Shown: positions 1 through 9,080 of the stretch, piece by piece
How positions within the stretch are numbered: the stretch's first letter is position 1
How the letters are laid out: the number at the start of each line of letters is the position of its first letter
NCBI GenBank assembly: GCA_047628755.1
Contig: JBLHVV010000002.1
Location: 1 to 64,000, forward strand
Direction of reading: 5' to 3'
Length of the DNA stretch: 64,000 nt
From: Bermanella sp047628755
GTDB taxonomy: Bacteria; Pseudomonadota; Gammaproteobacteria; Pseudomonadales; Oceanobacteraceae
The notes under the pieces: model-generated
What the model saw: only the letters and a program-made list of their open reading frames with translations
Told to the model about the DNA's origin: nothing
The model's database searches: none
Made by a program: the position numbers and the translations under genes

Positions 1-18
1 AGAGAAAGCAGGTCGTCA

Positions 19-40
19 CCCCCGAGGTATTAATCGGGGG
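19..40. other. GC-rich hairpin after yhfA
   Basis: A perfect 7-bp inverted repeat (CCCCCGA / TCGGGGG) with an 8-base loop lies just past the stop codon of yhfA. There is no T-run on either side, so it is not a canonical intrinsic terminator. It could stabilise the 3' end of the transcript or act as a weak terminator. Confidence 0.45.
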
Positions 41-45
41 CCTAA

Positions 46-477
46 CTATATTGCCTGTGTAAGCTCAATCACTTCATAATCATGTGTTATTTCAACGCCA
101 GCTGCTTCTAACATGATACTGGCCGAGCAATATTTTTCGGCCGACAATGACACTGCCCTACTCACCTGTGCTTCTTTTAATTTGTAGCCCTTCACGATGA
201 AATGCAAATGTATTTTAGTGAATACACTGGGAACAGTATCCGCTCTCTCAGCCTCAACCTCGGCAACACAATCTACCACATTCTGACGCGACTTCTTTAA
301 GATGCTCATCACGTCGAAACTGCTGCATCCACCTAAGCCCATTAACACCATTTCCATTGGGCGCACACCAAGATTACGGCCTCCATGGTCTTCAGGTCCG
401 TCCATAATTATAGAGTGCCCACTGCCAGATTCAGCAAGAAACATGGCATCTTGAACCCATTTAATACGTGTTTTCAT
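46..477 (-). CDS. yhfA: OsmC family protein (YhfA-like)
   Basis: An OsmC/Ohr-fold protein of 143 residues, the family of thiol-dependent (hydro)peroxide-reducing proteins; the exact substrate of the YhfA branch is not established. It has the family features: a PMEMVLMGLGGCSSFDV segment with the first conserved Cys and an SAEKYCSAS segment with the second. An in-frame upstream ATG (504) would add nine residues, but the start at 477 gives MKTRIKWVQDAMF, which matches how YhfA proteins begin, with a GAG about 8 bases upstream. It is divergent from crp, the same arrangement as yhfA/crp in E. coli, which supports the subfamily assignment. Confidence 0.9.
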   Translation of the reverse strand: MKTRIKWVQDAMFLAESGSGHSIIMDGPEDHGGRNLGVRPMEMVLMGLGGCSSFDVMSILKKSRQNVVDCVAEVEAERADTVPSVFTKIHLHFIVKGYKLKEAQVSRAVSLSAEKYCSASIMLEAAGVEITHDYEVIELTQAI

Positions 478-721
478 AATAACGCTCAAAGATAAAAACA
501 GCACATTACCACATTCCTAGCCTCTAATAGAACAATTGCCATGAACACTCATGTAATAAAGAATGAGACGAAGTACGACGTAGTTCCCAAAACAGAACAA
601 TATTGGAATAAAATAACACTGTTCTGATGAAGGTTATTAACCTATTCTTTAAAAAGGGTGCATAATAATGATGCATTTAATACTTAACATAATAATGACT
701 TGATGAGTTGATGGTTTAAAT

Positions 722-1393
722 ATGATTTCAGGGCTACGTACAGACAGGCACAAGCATTTAGACTATTTTTTGTCCCAGTGTCACCGTCGTCGCTATCCAG
801 CACGCAGCACCATTATTTATGCAGGAGACAAAAGCGACTCGCTTTTCTATATTACGAAAGGGTCTGTTACCGTTATTATTGAAGATGATGACGGCCGTGA
901 AATGATTATGGCTTACCTCAACGAAGGTGACTTCTTTGGAGAGATGGGATTATTTGACGAAGTAAGTCCTCGAAGCGCCTGGATCAAGGCCAAAATTGAA
1001 TGCGAAGTTGCTGAAATTAGCTACAGTAAATTCCGTGAAATTAGCGGTCAAGATCCTAGAATTTTATACTTTATTGGCGAACAAATGGCCACCCGCTTAC
1101 GAAAAACCACGCGTAAAGTAGGGGATTTAGCATTTCTTGACGTGACAGGTCGTGTGGCCAGAACATTATTGGATTTAAGCCAAGAGCCTGATGCAATGAC
1201 CCACCCCGACGGCATGCAAATTAAAATTACTCGCCAAGAAATTGGCCGTATTGTAGGGTGTAGCCGCGAAATGGTTGGCCGCGTATTAAAAGCACTAGAA
1301 GAACAAGGATTGGTAAACGTTAAAGGTAAAACAATGGTGGTATATGGAGCACGTCAAGCCGCTACACTACCTAGTCGTAAAGGGATTTCGTAA
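722..1393 (+). CDS. crp: cAMP receptor protein (CRP/Vfr)
   Basis: Global transcription regulator that binds cAMP and then DNA, 223 residues, slightly longer than E. coli CRP and Pseudomonas Vfr. Residues about 20-130 form the cyclic-nucleotide-binding domain, with a phosphate-binding cassette (GEMGLFDEV followed by PRSAW) that keeps the Arg-Ser contacting cAMP. The long dimer helix follows, with TTRKVGDLAFLD. The C-terminal winged helix (about 160-210) holds ITRQEIGRIVGCSREMVGRVLK, whose recognition helix has the CSRE..GR residues typical of CRP. No strong ribosome-binding site precedes the ATG; an upstream start is not evident. It is transcribed away from yhfA across about 240 bp. Confidence 0.95.
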   Translation: MISGLRTDRHKHLDYFLSQCHRRRYPARSTIIYAGDKSDSLFYITKGSVTVIIEDDDGREMIMAYLNEGDFFGEMGLFDEVSPRSAWIKAKIECEVAEISYSKFREISGQDPRILYFIGEQMATRLRKTTRKVGDLAFLDVTGRVARTLLDLSQEPDAMTHPDGMQIKITRQEIGRIVGCSREMVGRVLKALEEQGLVNVKGKTMVVYGARQAATLPSRKGIS

Positions 1394-1602
1394 ACTCATT
1401 AGCCACAATAGGTAAGTAACCAGCGCCTAAATACCCTTAAATAACGGCGCTTAGTATTATAGCTTACCCCAGCCTTTTTACCTCACACCCCCCACAATAT
1501 ACTTGGTAAAACTTGCCACTTACAACTTCTGATTAAAACTCTCATACCCAGCCCGTAATCAATGTCTATACTGTTAAAGGTTGTTATGCACTTGGCAGGA
1601 AT

Positions 1603-3135
1603 ATGGAAGATTCGATATTTGCGAAAGAATCGTCGCAAAACAAAAATTTGCTTCAAGCTATGACTCCATGGCATATATTAGTAATTGATGATGAGCCTGG
1701 TGTTCATCAAGTTACAGAAATGGTATTTAGGGGCTTTAAGTTTGATGGTCGCCCATTAAAAATTAGCAACGCCTACAGCGCTGAAGCTGGTCGGGAGATA
1801 ATGGAGACATGCGACGATGTGGCACTGGCCATCATTGATGTTGTTATGGAAACTGACGATGCAGGGTTAAATCTTGTTCGATATATCCGTGAAGATCTTA
1901 AAAATCACTACACCCGCCTCGTATTACGAACTGGCCAACCAGGCCAAGCTCCTGAAGAGAAAATCATAATAAATTATGATGTAGATGATTATAAGGATAA
2001 AACTGAGCTCACCAGTAATAAGTTAATAACGTTGCTTTATGCGACATTACGGTCATACCGCAGTATCTGTACTATTGATAAACATAGACGCAGCTTAGAA
2101 CAGGTTATTTTATCCTCTGCAGAGATTTTTGAAGCAAATTCAATAAGCACCTTTGCATCAGCTGTTTTAGAACAAATTTGTACTCTACTGAATTTAAAAG
2201 ACGCTATATTTTATTGCGCTAGTTTAAATGAAGACTTAGTAGAAATAGAAAACTATCAAGTATTGGCTGCCACCGGCACTATGTCCAAGTATCAAACAAA
2301 GACTAAGCATCAACTACCCACCCATGTATTAAAATCATTCGACAAAGCACATGAAGAAAAACAGTCATTTATACAAGGTGATTGTTACACTGGATATTTT
2401 ACCACTAGCCACGGTAGTGAGAACTTATTATTTGTTTCTATGGAACAAGAACTTTCAGAAATAGATCATCAATTACTTGATATCTATGCTAACAACGTTG
2501 CTATAACGTATGAAAACTTATTGCTCAATGATGAGATTATCGATACCCAAAAAGAACTGGCCTATATTTTAGGTGAAGCGGTTGAACAGCGTTCAAAAGA
2601 AACAGGTAGCCACGTAAGACGCGTTGCTATGTATAGCTATTTACTGGCTAAGCATAGTGGATTGAATGAAACAGATGCTCACACAATTAAACTAGCCAGC
2701 CCTTTGCACGACGTAGGGAAAATAGCGATACCAGATAAAATACTGAAAAAACCTGGTAAGTTTAACCATGACGAATGGGAAATAATGAAGTCTCATGCAC
2801 AGATTGGAGCTGACCTTTTGTCTAATAGCGATAATAAGGTTATTAGTATGGGTAAAATAATTGCAGGTCAGCACCATGAACGTTGGGAAGGTGGGGGCTA
2901 TCCTAAAAATTTGAAAGGAGAAGAAATCCATATTGCAGGCCGGATTACTGCATTAGCAGATGTATTTGACGCACTTGGTTGCAAACGCTGCTATAAAGAT
3001 CCTTGGCCGTTAGAAGATATTTTAGCTGAGATAAACCAACAAAAAGGTAAGCACTTTGATCCAGTCTTAGTTGATCTTTTAAATGAACACATTGATGAAT
3101 TTTTGAAAATCAGAGAAGAGTTCCCCGAGCAATAA
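1603..3135 (+). CDS. Response regulator with REC, DUF3369 and HD-GYP domains
   Basis: A 510-residue two-component response regulator whose output is a cyclic-di-GMP phosphodiesterase of the HD-GYP class. The receiver domain (about 25-150) has the DDE acidic pocket near the start (VIDDEPG) and a likely phosphorylated Asp79 (AIIDVVM). A GAF-like DUF3369 region follows (about 175-310). The HD-GYP domain (about 325-505) keeps the metal-binding HD pair at 369-370 (LHDVGKIAIPDK), the HH pair (QHHERW) and the GYP motif at 432-434, so it is probably catalytically active. No histidine kinase lies next to it, so its partner is unknown. It converges on trpC with a shared terminator between them. Confidence 0.88.
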   Translation: MEDSIFAKESSQNKNLLQAMTPWHILVIDDEPGVHQVTEMVFRGFKFDGRPLKISNAYSAEAGREIMETCDDVALAIIDVVMETDDAGLNLVRYIREDLKNHYTRLVLRTGQPGQAPEEKIIINYDVDDYKDKTELTSNKLITLLYATLRSYRSICTIDKHRRSLEQVILSSAEIFEANSISTFASAVLEQICTLLNLKDAIFYCASLNEDLVEIENYQVLAATGTMSKYQTKTKHQLPTHVLKSFDKAHEEKQSFIQGDCYTGYFTTSHGSENLLFVSMEQELSEIDHQLLDIYANNVAITYENLLLNDEIIDTQKELAYILGEAVEQRSKETGSHVRRVAMYSYLLAKHSGLNETDAHTIKLASPLHDVGKIAIPDKILKKPGKFNHDEWEIMKSHAQIGADLLSNSDNKVISMGKIIAGQHHERWEGGGYPKNLKGEEIHIAGRITALADVFDALGCKRCYKDPWPLEDILAEINQQKGKHFDPVLVDLLNEHIDEFLKIREEFPEQ

Positions 3136-3156
3136 AAACAACTCTAACTAATTAAA

Positions 3157-3189
3157 AAACGCCAATATAATAAATATATTTTGGCGTTT
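3157..3189. terminator. Bidirectional intrinsic terminator between the HD-GYP gene and trpC
   Basis: AAACGCCAA (3157-3165) pairs perfectly with TTGGCGTTT (3181-3189), with an AT-rich loop that can pair further. The A-run on one side and T-run on the other suit termination in both directions between these convergent genes. Confidence 0.75.
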
Positions 3190-3215
3190 GTTATTGCTGT
3201 TATTAAAAATAATAA

Positions 3216-4022
3216 CTACCTGAAAAATAATTTATTTAATTCAATACCCGGATCATCGGCACGCATAAATACTTCACCGACTAAAAATGCATTGACATTC
3301 TTGTCGCGCATAATCTTTACGTCTTCAATTCCCATAATACCACTTTCAGTTACCATCAAAGTGTCTTTAGGCACATAAGGTAATAAATTGAAGGTGGTAT
3401 CCAAAGTTAGATCGAATGTATGCAGGTTACGATTATTAATACCCAATAATGGTGAAGGCAGATCTATAGCTCGCTCAAATTCTTGCTGATCATGGGTTTC
3501 AACTAAAACGTCCATTCCAAGCTCAAGCGCACAAGCATTAAGCTCAGACATTTGTTTATCACTTAACGCCGCCACAATCAGTAAGATACAGTCAGCTCCT
3601 AATGCACGAGCTTCGACCACCTGATAAGGATCAACCATAAAGTCTTTTCTTAACACCGGTAAAGAACATGCGTTTCTAGCTTGCTTCAAATATTCATCAG
3701 ACCCTTGAAAGTAATCAACGTCGGTTAAAACTGAAAGACAAGCTGCTCCACCTTTTTCATAAGATAAGGCGATTTCTGCGGGTAAAAAATTTTCACGCAA
3801 TACACCTTTACTAGGTGATGCTTTTTTAATTTCAGCAATAACTGCAGGTAAACCCGCTGCGATTTTCTTTTCTAGCGAAGCCTTAAAGCCGCGAACTGTG
3901 TCAGCCTCTTTTGCTAAGGCTGAAAGCTGGTTAATAGAAACCAAAGCAGAGCGTTCTTTCACTTCCTGCCACTTGCGGTCTATTATCTTTTTTAATATTG
4001 TTGGTGTATTCATGTTCTTCAC
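3216..4022 (-). CDS. trpC: Indole-3-glycerol phosphate synthase
   Basis: Converts carboxyphenylaminodeoxyribulose phosphate to indole-3-glycerol phosphate in tryptophan synthesis. It is a single-domain TIM barrel of 268 residues, not fused to TrpF as in enterobacteria. Visible family motifs are AEIKKASPSKG (substrate-phosphate and catalytic Lys), VLRKDFMVDPYQ (catalytic Lys), LGINNRNLHTF and ESGI near the C-terminus. It is the last gene of the trp block and starts one base after the trpD stop codon, so translation is probably coupled. Confidence 0.95.
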   Translation of the reverse strand: MKNMNTPTILKKIIDRKWQEVKERSALVSINQLSALAKEADTVRGFKASLEKKIAAGLPAVIAEIKKASPSKGVLRENFLPAEIALSYEKGGAACLSVLTDVDYFQGSDEYLKQARNACSLPVLRKDFMVDPYQVVEARALGADCILLIVAALSDKQMSELNACALELGMDVLVETHDQQEFERAIDLPSPLLGINNRNLHTFDLTLDTTFNLLPYVPKDTLMVTESGIMGIEDVKIMRDKNVNAFLVGEVFMRADDPGIELNKLFFR

Positions 4023-4023
4023 T

Positions 4024-5058
4024 TTAATCCGCTAACACTTGAGTAAATGCGACCAGTTCATTTAATTTTTCAAGAGCTAAACCTGTACTAATAGCGTCTT
4101 CTGCCATTGCAACACCTTCAGCTAAAGTAGACGCCAAATTTGAAGCATAGATAGCAGCACCAGCATTTAATGCAATTAAGTCTGCTGCTTTTATACCTGA
4201 TGCCGTTTCACATTTGCCTAAAGCATCTTTGATTAACGCTAAACTTTGTTTAGCGTTTTCAACCGATAAGCCGTCAAGGTTTTGTGTTTTGATATTAAAA
4301 TCTTCTGGGCTCACTTCATAAACAATCACTTTTCCATCTTTTAATTCGGCAACCGTTGAAGGACCTGACAAGGTTATTTCATCCAAGCCGTCATGGGCAT
4401 GAACAACTAATACATGCTCTGAACCTAAGCGACCTAATACTTCTGCTAATGGCTTGCATAATTCCTTGCTGAACACACCCAAAACTTGATTAGGCACACC
4501 AGCGGGGTTTGTGATTGGACCTAGCATATTAAAGATTGTGCGCATGGCTAATTCTTTACGAGGACCAATGGCATGCTTCATAGCACTATGGTGAGCTGGA
4601 GCAAACATAAAGCCTACTCCAATATCTTCCACTGCACGAGACACTTGCTCGGCGGTTAACGATAGGTTGACTCCTGCCTCTTCTAAAACGTCTGCGCTGC
4701 CAGTTGATGAGGAAACACTTCGGTTACCATGCTTGGCTACTTGCCCCCCTGCTGCTGCCACAACAAATGCTGCTGCCGTAGATACATTAAAAATATTAGC
4801 GCCATCGCCACCCGTGCCACAGGTATCTACTAGGTTATCACCCCTGACTTTGACTTTAGTAGCCAGCTTACGCATAACCCGTGCGGCACCTGTTATCTCA
4901 TCAATAGTTTCGCCTTTCATGCGAAGTGCAACTAAAAAACCACCAATTTGAGCATCGGTGGCACCGCCTGTCATTATAATTTCCATTACAGAAGCCATTT
5001 GCTCCTCTGTTAAATCTTGCCTGGCAACAACTGCATTAAGCGCTTGCTTCATTTCCAT
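4024..5058 (-). CDS. trpD: Anthranilate phosphoribosyltransferase
   Basis: Transfers a phosphoribosyl group from PRPP to anthranilate. At 344 residues it is the normal length for the monofunctional enzyme. The PRPP-binding glycine-rich stretch DTCGTGGDGANIFNVST, the KHGNRSVSSSTGSAD anthranilate/PRPP loop and the FMFAPAHHSAMKH segment are all intact. It lies between trpG (25 bases upstream) and trpC (one base downstream), consistent with co-transcription. Confidence 0.96.
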   Translation of the reverse strand: MEMKQALNAVVARQDLTEEQMASVMEIIMTGGATDAQIGGFLVALRMKGETIDEITGAARVMRKLATKVKVRGDNLVDTCGTGGDGANIFNVSTAAAFVVAAAGGQVAKHGNRSVSSSTGSADVLEEAGVNLSLTAEQVSRAVEDIGVGFMFAPAHHSAMKHAIGPRKELAMRTIFNMLGPITNPAGVPNQVLGVFSKELCKPLAEVLGRLGSEHVLVVHAHDGLDEITLSGPSTVAELKDGKVIVYEVSPEDFNIKTQNLDGLSVENAKQSLALIKDALGKCETASGIKAADLIALNAGAAIYASNLASTLAEGVAMAEDAISTGLALEKLNELVAFTQVLAD

Positions 5059-5083
5059 TGTTGGTACCCTTATTGTTTTAATT

Positions 5084-5668
5084 TTAGAGAGTTATTTTTA
5101 AAAAGTTATTTAACAGATCATGGCCATGCTGAGACAGTATTGACTCAGGGTGAAACTGTACACCCTGGATGGCCAAGGTTTTATGCTGTACACCCATAAT
5201 CTCTTCAATGCTGCCGTCTTGGTTTTCAGTCCATGCTGTAACCTCAAGGCAATCTGGTAAAGTGTTTTTATCGATCACTAATGAATGGTAGCGAGTAGCC
5301 GTAAATGGATGAGATAAATCTTTAAATACACCTTTATCTTGGTGGTGCATTTCGCTGGTTTTACCATGCATAACTTGCCCTGCACGCACTATATTGCCAC
5401 CAAATGCTTGAGCAATACTTTGATGCCCAAGACAAATGCCTAAAATAGGTAACTTACCTGCAAAGTGTTTAATAGCAGCCACTGATATACCTGCTTCGCT
5501 AGGTGTACAGGGCCCTGGGCTTATTACTATGCGTTCTGGATTTAACGCTTCAATTTCTTCAATGGTAATTTCGTCGTTTCTCACTACTTTTACATCGGCA
5601 CCTAGCTCACCTAAGTACTGAACTACGTTGTATGTAAAGGAATCGTAATTATCGATCATTAATAACAT
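5084..5668 (-). CDS. trpG: Anthranilate synthase glutamine amidotransferase component
   Basis: Class I glutamine amidotransferase that supplies ammonia to TrpE. It has 194 residues. The nucleophile is in LGICLGHQSIAQAFGG, and the His-Glu pair is in QFHPESIL. The N-terminus MLLMIDNYDSFTYNV is typical of TrpG/PabA. Its ATG overlaps the stop codon of the upstream ion-channel gene by one base (TAATG), so the channel and trpG are probably translationally coupled. The same chain could also serve aminodeoxychorismate synthase, as in other species; the operon context favours TrpG. Confidence 0.95.
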   Translation of the reverse strand: MLLMIDNYDSFTYNVVQYLGELGADVKVVRNDEITIEEIEALNPERIVISPGPCTPSEAGISVAAIKHFAGKLPILGICLGHQSIAQAFGGNIVRAGQVMHGKTSEMHHQDKGVFKDLSHPFTATRYHSLVIDKNTLPDCLEVTAWTENQDGSIEEIMGVQHKTLAIQGVQFHPESILSQHGHDLLNNFLKITL

Positions 5669-6486
5669 TATGATTTACCTTCAGCATTAACATTTTTAGG
5701 CATAGCTTGAATCATGCTCTTCAATTCTTTAATTTCTTGCTGTAATTCTGACAGCGTTGGTTCGGTGTTATGTTCGGCGTCTTCTTTGGCGTTCTCTTTC
5801 TCGATTACACTTACTACAATACCAATGACCATATTTAAAAAAGCGAATGCGGTTAAAAATATAAAGGTTAAAAAGTAAATCCAACTCAGACCATATACCG
5901 CCATAGTCTCATACATTACATCGGTCCAATCTTCAAACGTCATCACTCTGAATAAAGTTAATAACGAGATAGAAATATCTCCCCATAAAACAGGATTAAT
6001 GTGAGCAAATAAGGTGGAACCTATGGCCGCGTAGATATAAAAAATAATAAACATTAACAACATCACATAGCCTAGCTGCGGCAATGCTTTTAACAATGAG
6101 TTAAGTAGTACACGTAACTCGGGAATAATTGAGATCATTCTCAATACTCTAAAAATACGCAGTAAACGCCCGATGAACGCCATATCACTTTCTTCTACTG
6201 GTATTAAGCTAGCAACTACAATTATCGTATCAAAAATATTCCACGGATTTTTAAAAAAATTTCGCTTATGCTCTTCGCCAATAAAACGAATAGTAAGCTC
6301 AACTAAAAAAATCACGGTAATAAAGACATCTAACCAAGAAACAAGCGTCAACATTATCGGTGGTAAATCGTAAGTCTTTGCTCCGACAACAATAGCCGAA
6401 AACAAAATAACTGAGACAACAAACAGCTCAAACGCTTTATTGCTGCGCAAGCCTTGAAATCTCTGCTGTAAACTTAAAGTATTCAT
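5668..6486 (-). CDS. Voltage-gated cation channel of the bacterial NaV/CaV type, inside the trp operon
   Basis: A 272-residue single-repeat six-helix channel that should assemble as a tetramer in the inner membrane. S1-S3 fall at about 19-37, 46-66 and 82-97. S4 has four arginines spaced by three (R107, R110, R113, R116). S5 is about 137-160, and the pore filter reads TFEDWTD (183-189). S6 (about 200-228) is followed by an acidic C-terminal tail with a heptad-like helix (about 243-262), as in NaChBac-type channels. The known sodium filter is TLESWSM (NavAb) or TLESWAS (NaChBac); here Asp occupies the fourth and seventh positions, as in engineered calcium-selective variants. Calcium permeability is an inference. 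The gene starts two bases after trpE and overlaps trpG by one base. Confidence 0.9.
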   Translation of the reverse strand: MNTLSLQQRFQGLRSNKAFELFVVSVILFSAIVVGAKTYDLPPIMLTLVSWLDVFITVIFLVELTIRFIGEEHKRNFFKNPWNIFDTIIVVASLIPVEESDMAFIGRLLRIFRVLRMISIIPELRVLLNSLLKALPQLGYVMLLMFIIFYIYAAIGSTLFAHINPVLWGDISISLLTLFRVMTFEDWTDVMYETMAVYGLSWIYFLTFIFLTAFAFLNMVIGIVVSVIEKENAKEDAEHNTEPTLSELQQEIKELKSMIQAMPKNVNAEGKS

Positions 6487-6488
6487 GG

Positions 6489-7973
6489 CTAATTATCCAA
6501 ACCTGACTCGGCCATAGCAACAGCTTTAAAAATAGCCCGACCTTTGTTCATAGTTTCTTTCCATTCCAGACGAGGCACGCTGTCGGCCACAACTCCAGCA
6601 CCTGCTTGAACATAAAGTTTACCGTTTTTAATCACTGCGGTACGGATCGCGATAGCGGTATCCATATTGCCATTCCAGCCTAAATAACCCACTGCCCCAC
6701 CATAAATACCCCGCTTAACAGGCTCTAATGCGTCTATGATTTCCATAGCTCGGATTTTAGGTGCGCCACTTAAAGTGCCTGCAGGATGAGCTGCTCTTAA
6801 AATGTCCATAGCTGTCATACCTGGCTTGGCTTTACCTTCAACATTACTCACAATGTGCATGACATGACTGTAGCGCTCAACCACCATTTGGTCACTTAAC
6901 TTAACTTCACCAATTTCACTCACACGACCTACGTCGTTGCGGCCAAGATCGATGAGCATTAAGTGCTCAGCAATTTCTTTAGGGTCAGACAATAATTCTT
7001 TTTCTAAAGCGAGATCTTGTTCTGGGGTTTCACCACGGTATCGAGTGCCCGCAATTGGACGAACAGTGATTATGCCATCTTCAAAACGAGCTAGAATTTC
7101 TGGGCTTGAACCCACTACTTGGTGATCCCCAAGATCCATAAAATACATGTATGGACTTGGGTTTAAGGTTCGTAATGCACGATATAAATTAATTGGCTCG
7201 GCATGAAAATCTACCGTCATGCGTTGGCTCACTACACATTGCATAATGTCACCGGCCAATACAAAGTTTTTAATTTTATCAACAGCGTTTAAAAACTTGG
7301 CTTCACCGAAACCAGAAACAAAATCACTTTCAGGCACGGTTCTAGGTTTGATTAACGGCTGGCCAATTTGTCCTTGATAAGGACGTCGTAATAAGCCACG
7401 CATAATTGTAATTTTACGCTTGGCTTTTTCTAGTGCATTAGTCTCTGAAGGATTCGCTAATACTATAAAAAATAACTTACCACTTAGATTATCAAACACC
7501 ATGATTTCTTCACTTTGCATCAGCAAAATATCAGGATTTCCTATTTCGTCTGGTGGACAGCTGTCTGCCAAACGTTTTTCTACATAACGGACTACGTCGT
7601 AGCCAAAATAGCCCACTAAGCCACCATCAAATTTTGGCAAGCCTTCAATGGGTGCAACATTAAATTGCGCCTGATAGTCGGCAACATAATCTAGAGGATC
7701 TTCAACTTCTATTTGCTCAACCTCTACGCCGCCTTCTTCAACTGTCACTGTATGCTGATTAACCTTTATAACCTTATGACAAGGTAAGCCAATCATGCTG
7801 TAACGAGCCCATTTTTCACCACCCTGAACAGATTCAAGTAAATACGAATAACGGCCTTGAGCCACTTTAAGATAGGCACTTAATGGCGTATCTAAATCGG
7901 CAAGTACTTCGTGAAAAACAGGTATTCGGTTATATCCCTGCTTTGACAGCTCAGAAAAAAATGCTGGTGTCAT
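6489..7973 (-). CDS. trpE: Anthranilate synthase component I
   Basis: Makes anthranilate from chorismate with ammonia from TrpG; 494 residues, the usual size. The N-terminal LLES motif (45-48) belongs to the tryptophan feedback site. The catalytic part has IAGTRYRGETPEQD, LIDLGRNDVGR, AHPAGTLSGAPK and GIYGGAVGYLGW, all complete. It is the first gene of the block. In the 267 bases upstream on this strand I found no leader peptide rich in Trp codons and no clear TrpR operator palindrome, so I cannot say how the operon is controlled. Confidence 0.97.
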   Translation of the reverse strand: MTPAFFSELSKQGYNRIPVFHEVLADLDTPLSAYLKVAQGRYSYLLESVQGGEKWARYSMIGLPCHKVIKVNQHTVTVEEGGVEVEQIEVEDPLDYVADYQAQFNVAPIEGLPKFDGGLVGYFGYDVVRYVEKRLADSCPPDEIGNPDILLMQSEEIMVFDNLSGKLFFIVLANPSETNALEKAKRKITIMRGLLRRPYQGQIGQPLIKPRTVPESDFVSGFGEAKFLNAVDKIKNFVLAGDIMQCVVSQRMTVDFHAEPINLYRALRTLNPSPYMYFMDLGDHQVVGSSPEILARFEDGIITVRPIAGTRYRGETPEQDLALEKELLSDPKEIAEHLMLIDLGRNDVGRVSEIGEVKLSDQMVVERYSHVMHIVSNVEGKAKPGMTAMDILRAAHPAGTLSGAPKIRAMEIIDALEPVKRGIYGGAVGYLGWNGNMDTAIAIRTAVIKNGKLYVQAGAGVVADSVPRLEWKETMNKGRAIFKAVAMAESGLDN

Positions 7974-8240
7974 GATGTAATCCTAAAAAACAAATATTGA
8001 AATAAACGGAGGTACATAACGATAGAACGCAAAAAGAGCGTATCGCAAACGTGGGACGTGTACTGCTATAGCCATCGCTTAACATGAAGACTTATATTGA
8101 ACCGTATACGGCAAACTCGTGCTCTCACCCGCTTAATTCCTGCATATAAAAATAATTGATCACTATACCAGTGAACGTATAAGCCTAAAAGGATATACAC
8201 GGGATATTGAGCTATATTTAGTTATAGAATAGGTGAAATT

Positions 8241-8669
8241 ATGAATGCTCATGGTCATTTTGACATATGGTTAGATAATCGGGTGGTTTTAGCTAATCTG
8301 GAGGGCCAGTGGAATGAAGAAATGGCGTTAATTTTTGCAGAGTCATTCAAAAAAGCAGCTGAGCCATTGTTAGGGGAAGATTGGGCTCACATTGTTTATT
8401 TAGATGAATGGAGGCTGGGTGTACCTGAGTTTGAGCCCATTATTATTGATTTGGTGAACTTTTGTATTGAGAATGGATTAACTCATTACGCTCAGGTTTA
8501 TTGTTCAAGTACGCTAAAGAAATATCAAATTAAACGTGTAGCTAAAAAAACATTGGCAAACTCAATTCTAAAAAGCAGAGAGTTTACTAATAAAGACGAA
8601 GCATTTGCTTGGCTACGCGAGGGAGGATACTCTATAGATGAAGAGGAATCTTCCCCACCAAAAGATTAA
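8241..8669 (+). CDS. Conserved-looking small protein, possibly STAS/SpoIIAA-like
   Basis: A 142-residue soluble, acidic protein without a signal peptide or membrane helix. The pattern of beta strands and helices (HFDIWLDNRVVLANLEGQW, then a helix, then HIVYLDEWRL, then a helix and YAQVYCSS) resembles the SpoIIAA/STAS fold, but this is a shape argument and not a recognised family match. It ends 13 bases before the DUF2970 gene, so the two probably share a transcript. Function unknown. Confidence 0.65.
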   Translation: MNAHGHFDIWLDNRVVLANLEGQWNEEMALIFAESFKKAAEPLLGEDWAHIVYLDEWRLGVPEFEPIIIDLVNFCIENGLTHYAQVYCSSTLKKYQIKRVAKKTLANSILKSREFTNKDEAFAWLREGGYSIDEEESSPPKD

Positions 8670-8682
8670 GTAAGGAGATACC

Positions 8683-8889
8683 TTGAGTAGACATAAAACA
8701 AAGGTTAATTTTTTTTCAGCCTTACTTAGCATCATGGCTGGAGCTATTGGCATACAAAAGCGCGAGAACATGGAACGTGACTTAAACTCTACCAATCCTT
8801 TAGTTTATGTAGCTGCGGCTTTGCTGTTCTTAGTAATATTCATTGGATCGGTTGTTTTTGTAGTCGCTATGGTGGTTCCTAAGGGCTAG
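8683..8889 (+). CDS. DUF2970 family small membrane protein
   Basis: A 68-residue protein with the DUF2970 layout: a short N-terminal region with FFSALLSIMAGAIGIQ and a single membrane helix (about 46-65) ending in VVPKG. The start codon is TTG: an excellent ribosome-binding site AAGGAG lies at 8672-8677, five bases upstream, and no other start fits. Function of the family is unknown. Confidence 0.8.
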   Translation: MSRHKTKVNFFSALLSIMAGAIGIQKRENMERDLNSTNPLVYVAAALLFLVIFIGSVVFVVAMVVPKG

Positions 8890-9080
8890 ATAAGAGCCTA
8901 ATGGAGTCATTAGCCTCCGATATAAGTATGAAGAACGTCCATCTAAGTTCTTAATTGACGTTATTACAGATACCAAATACCCCTCTATAGTTACACTCAA
9001 TTACACAGTAGCACCCTAAAATTGGTTAATATATAGCCTATCTCGCTCTAAACTAGGCCTAGTTCCATGATATTTAAACC

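Noticed and set aside
7974..8240. Tryptophan leader peptide and attenuator before trpE
   Set aside because: No short frame with tandem Trp codons and no terminator/antiterminator pair was seen on the minus strand.
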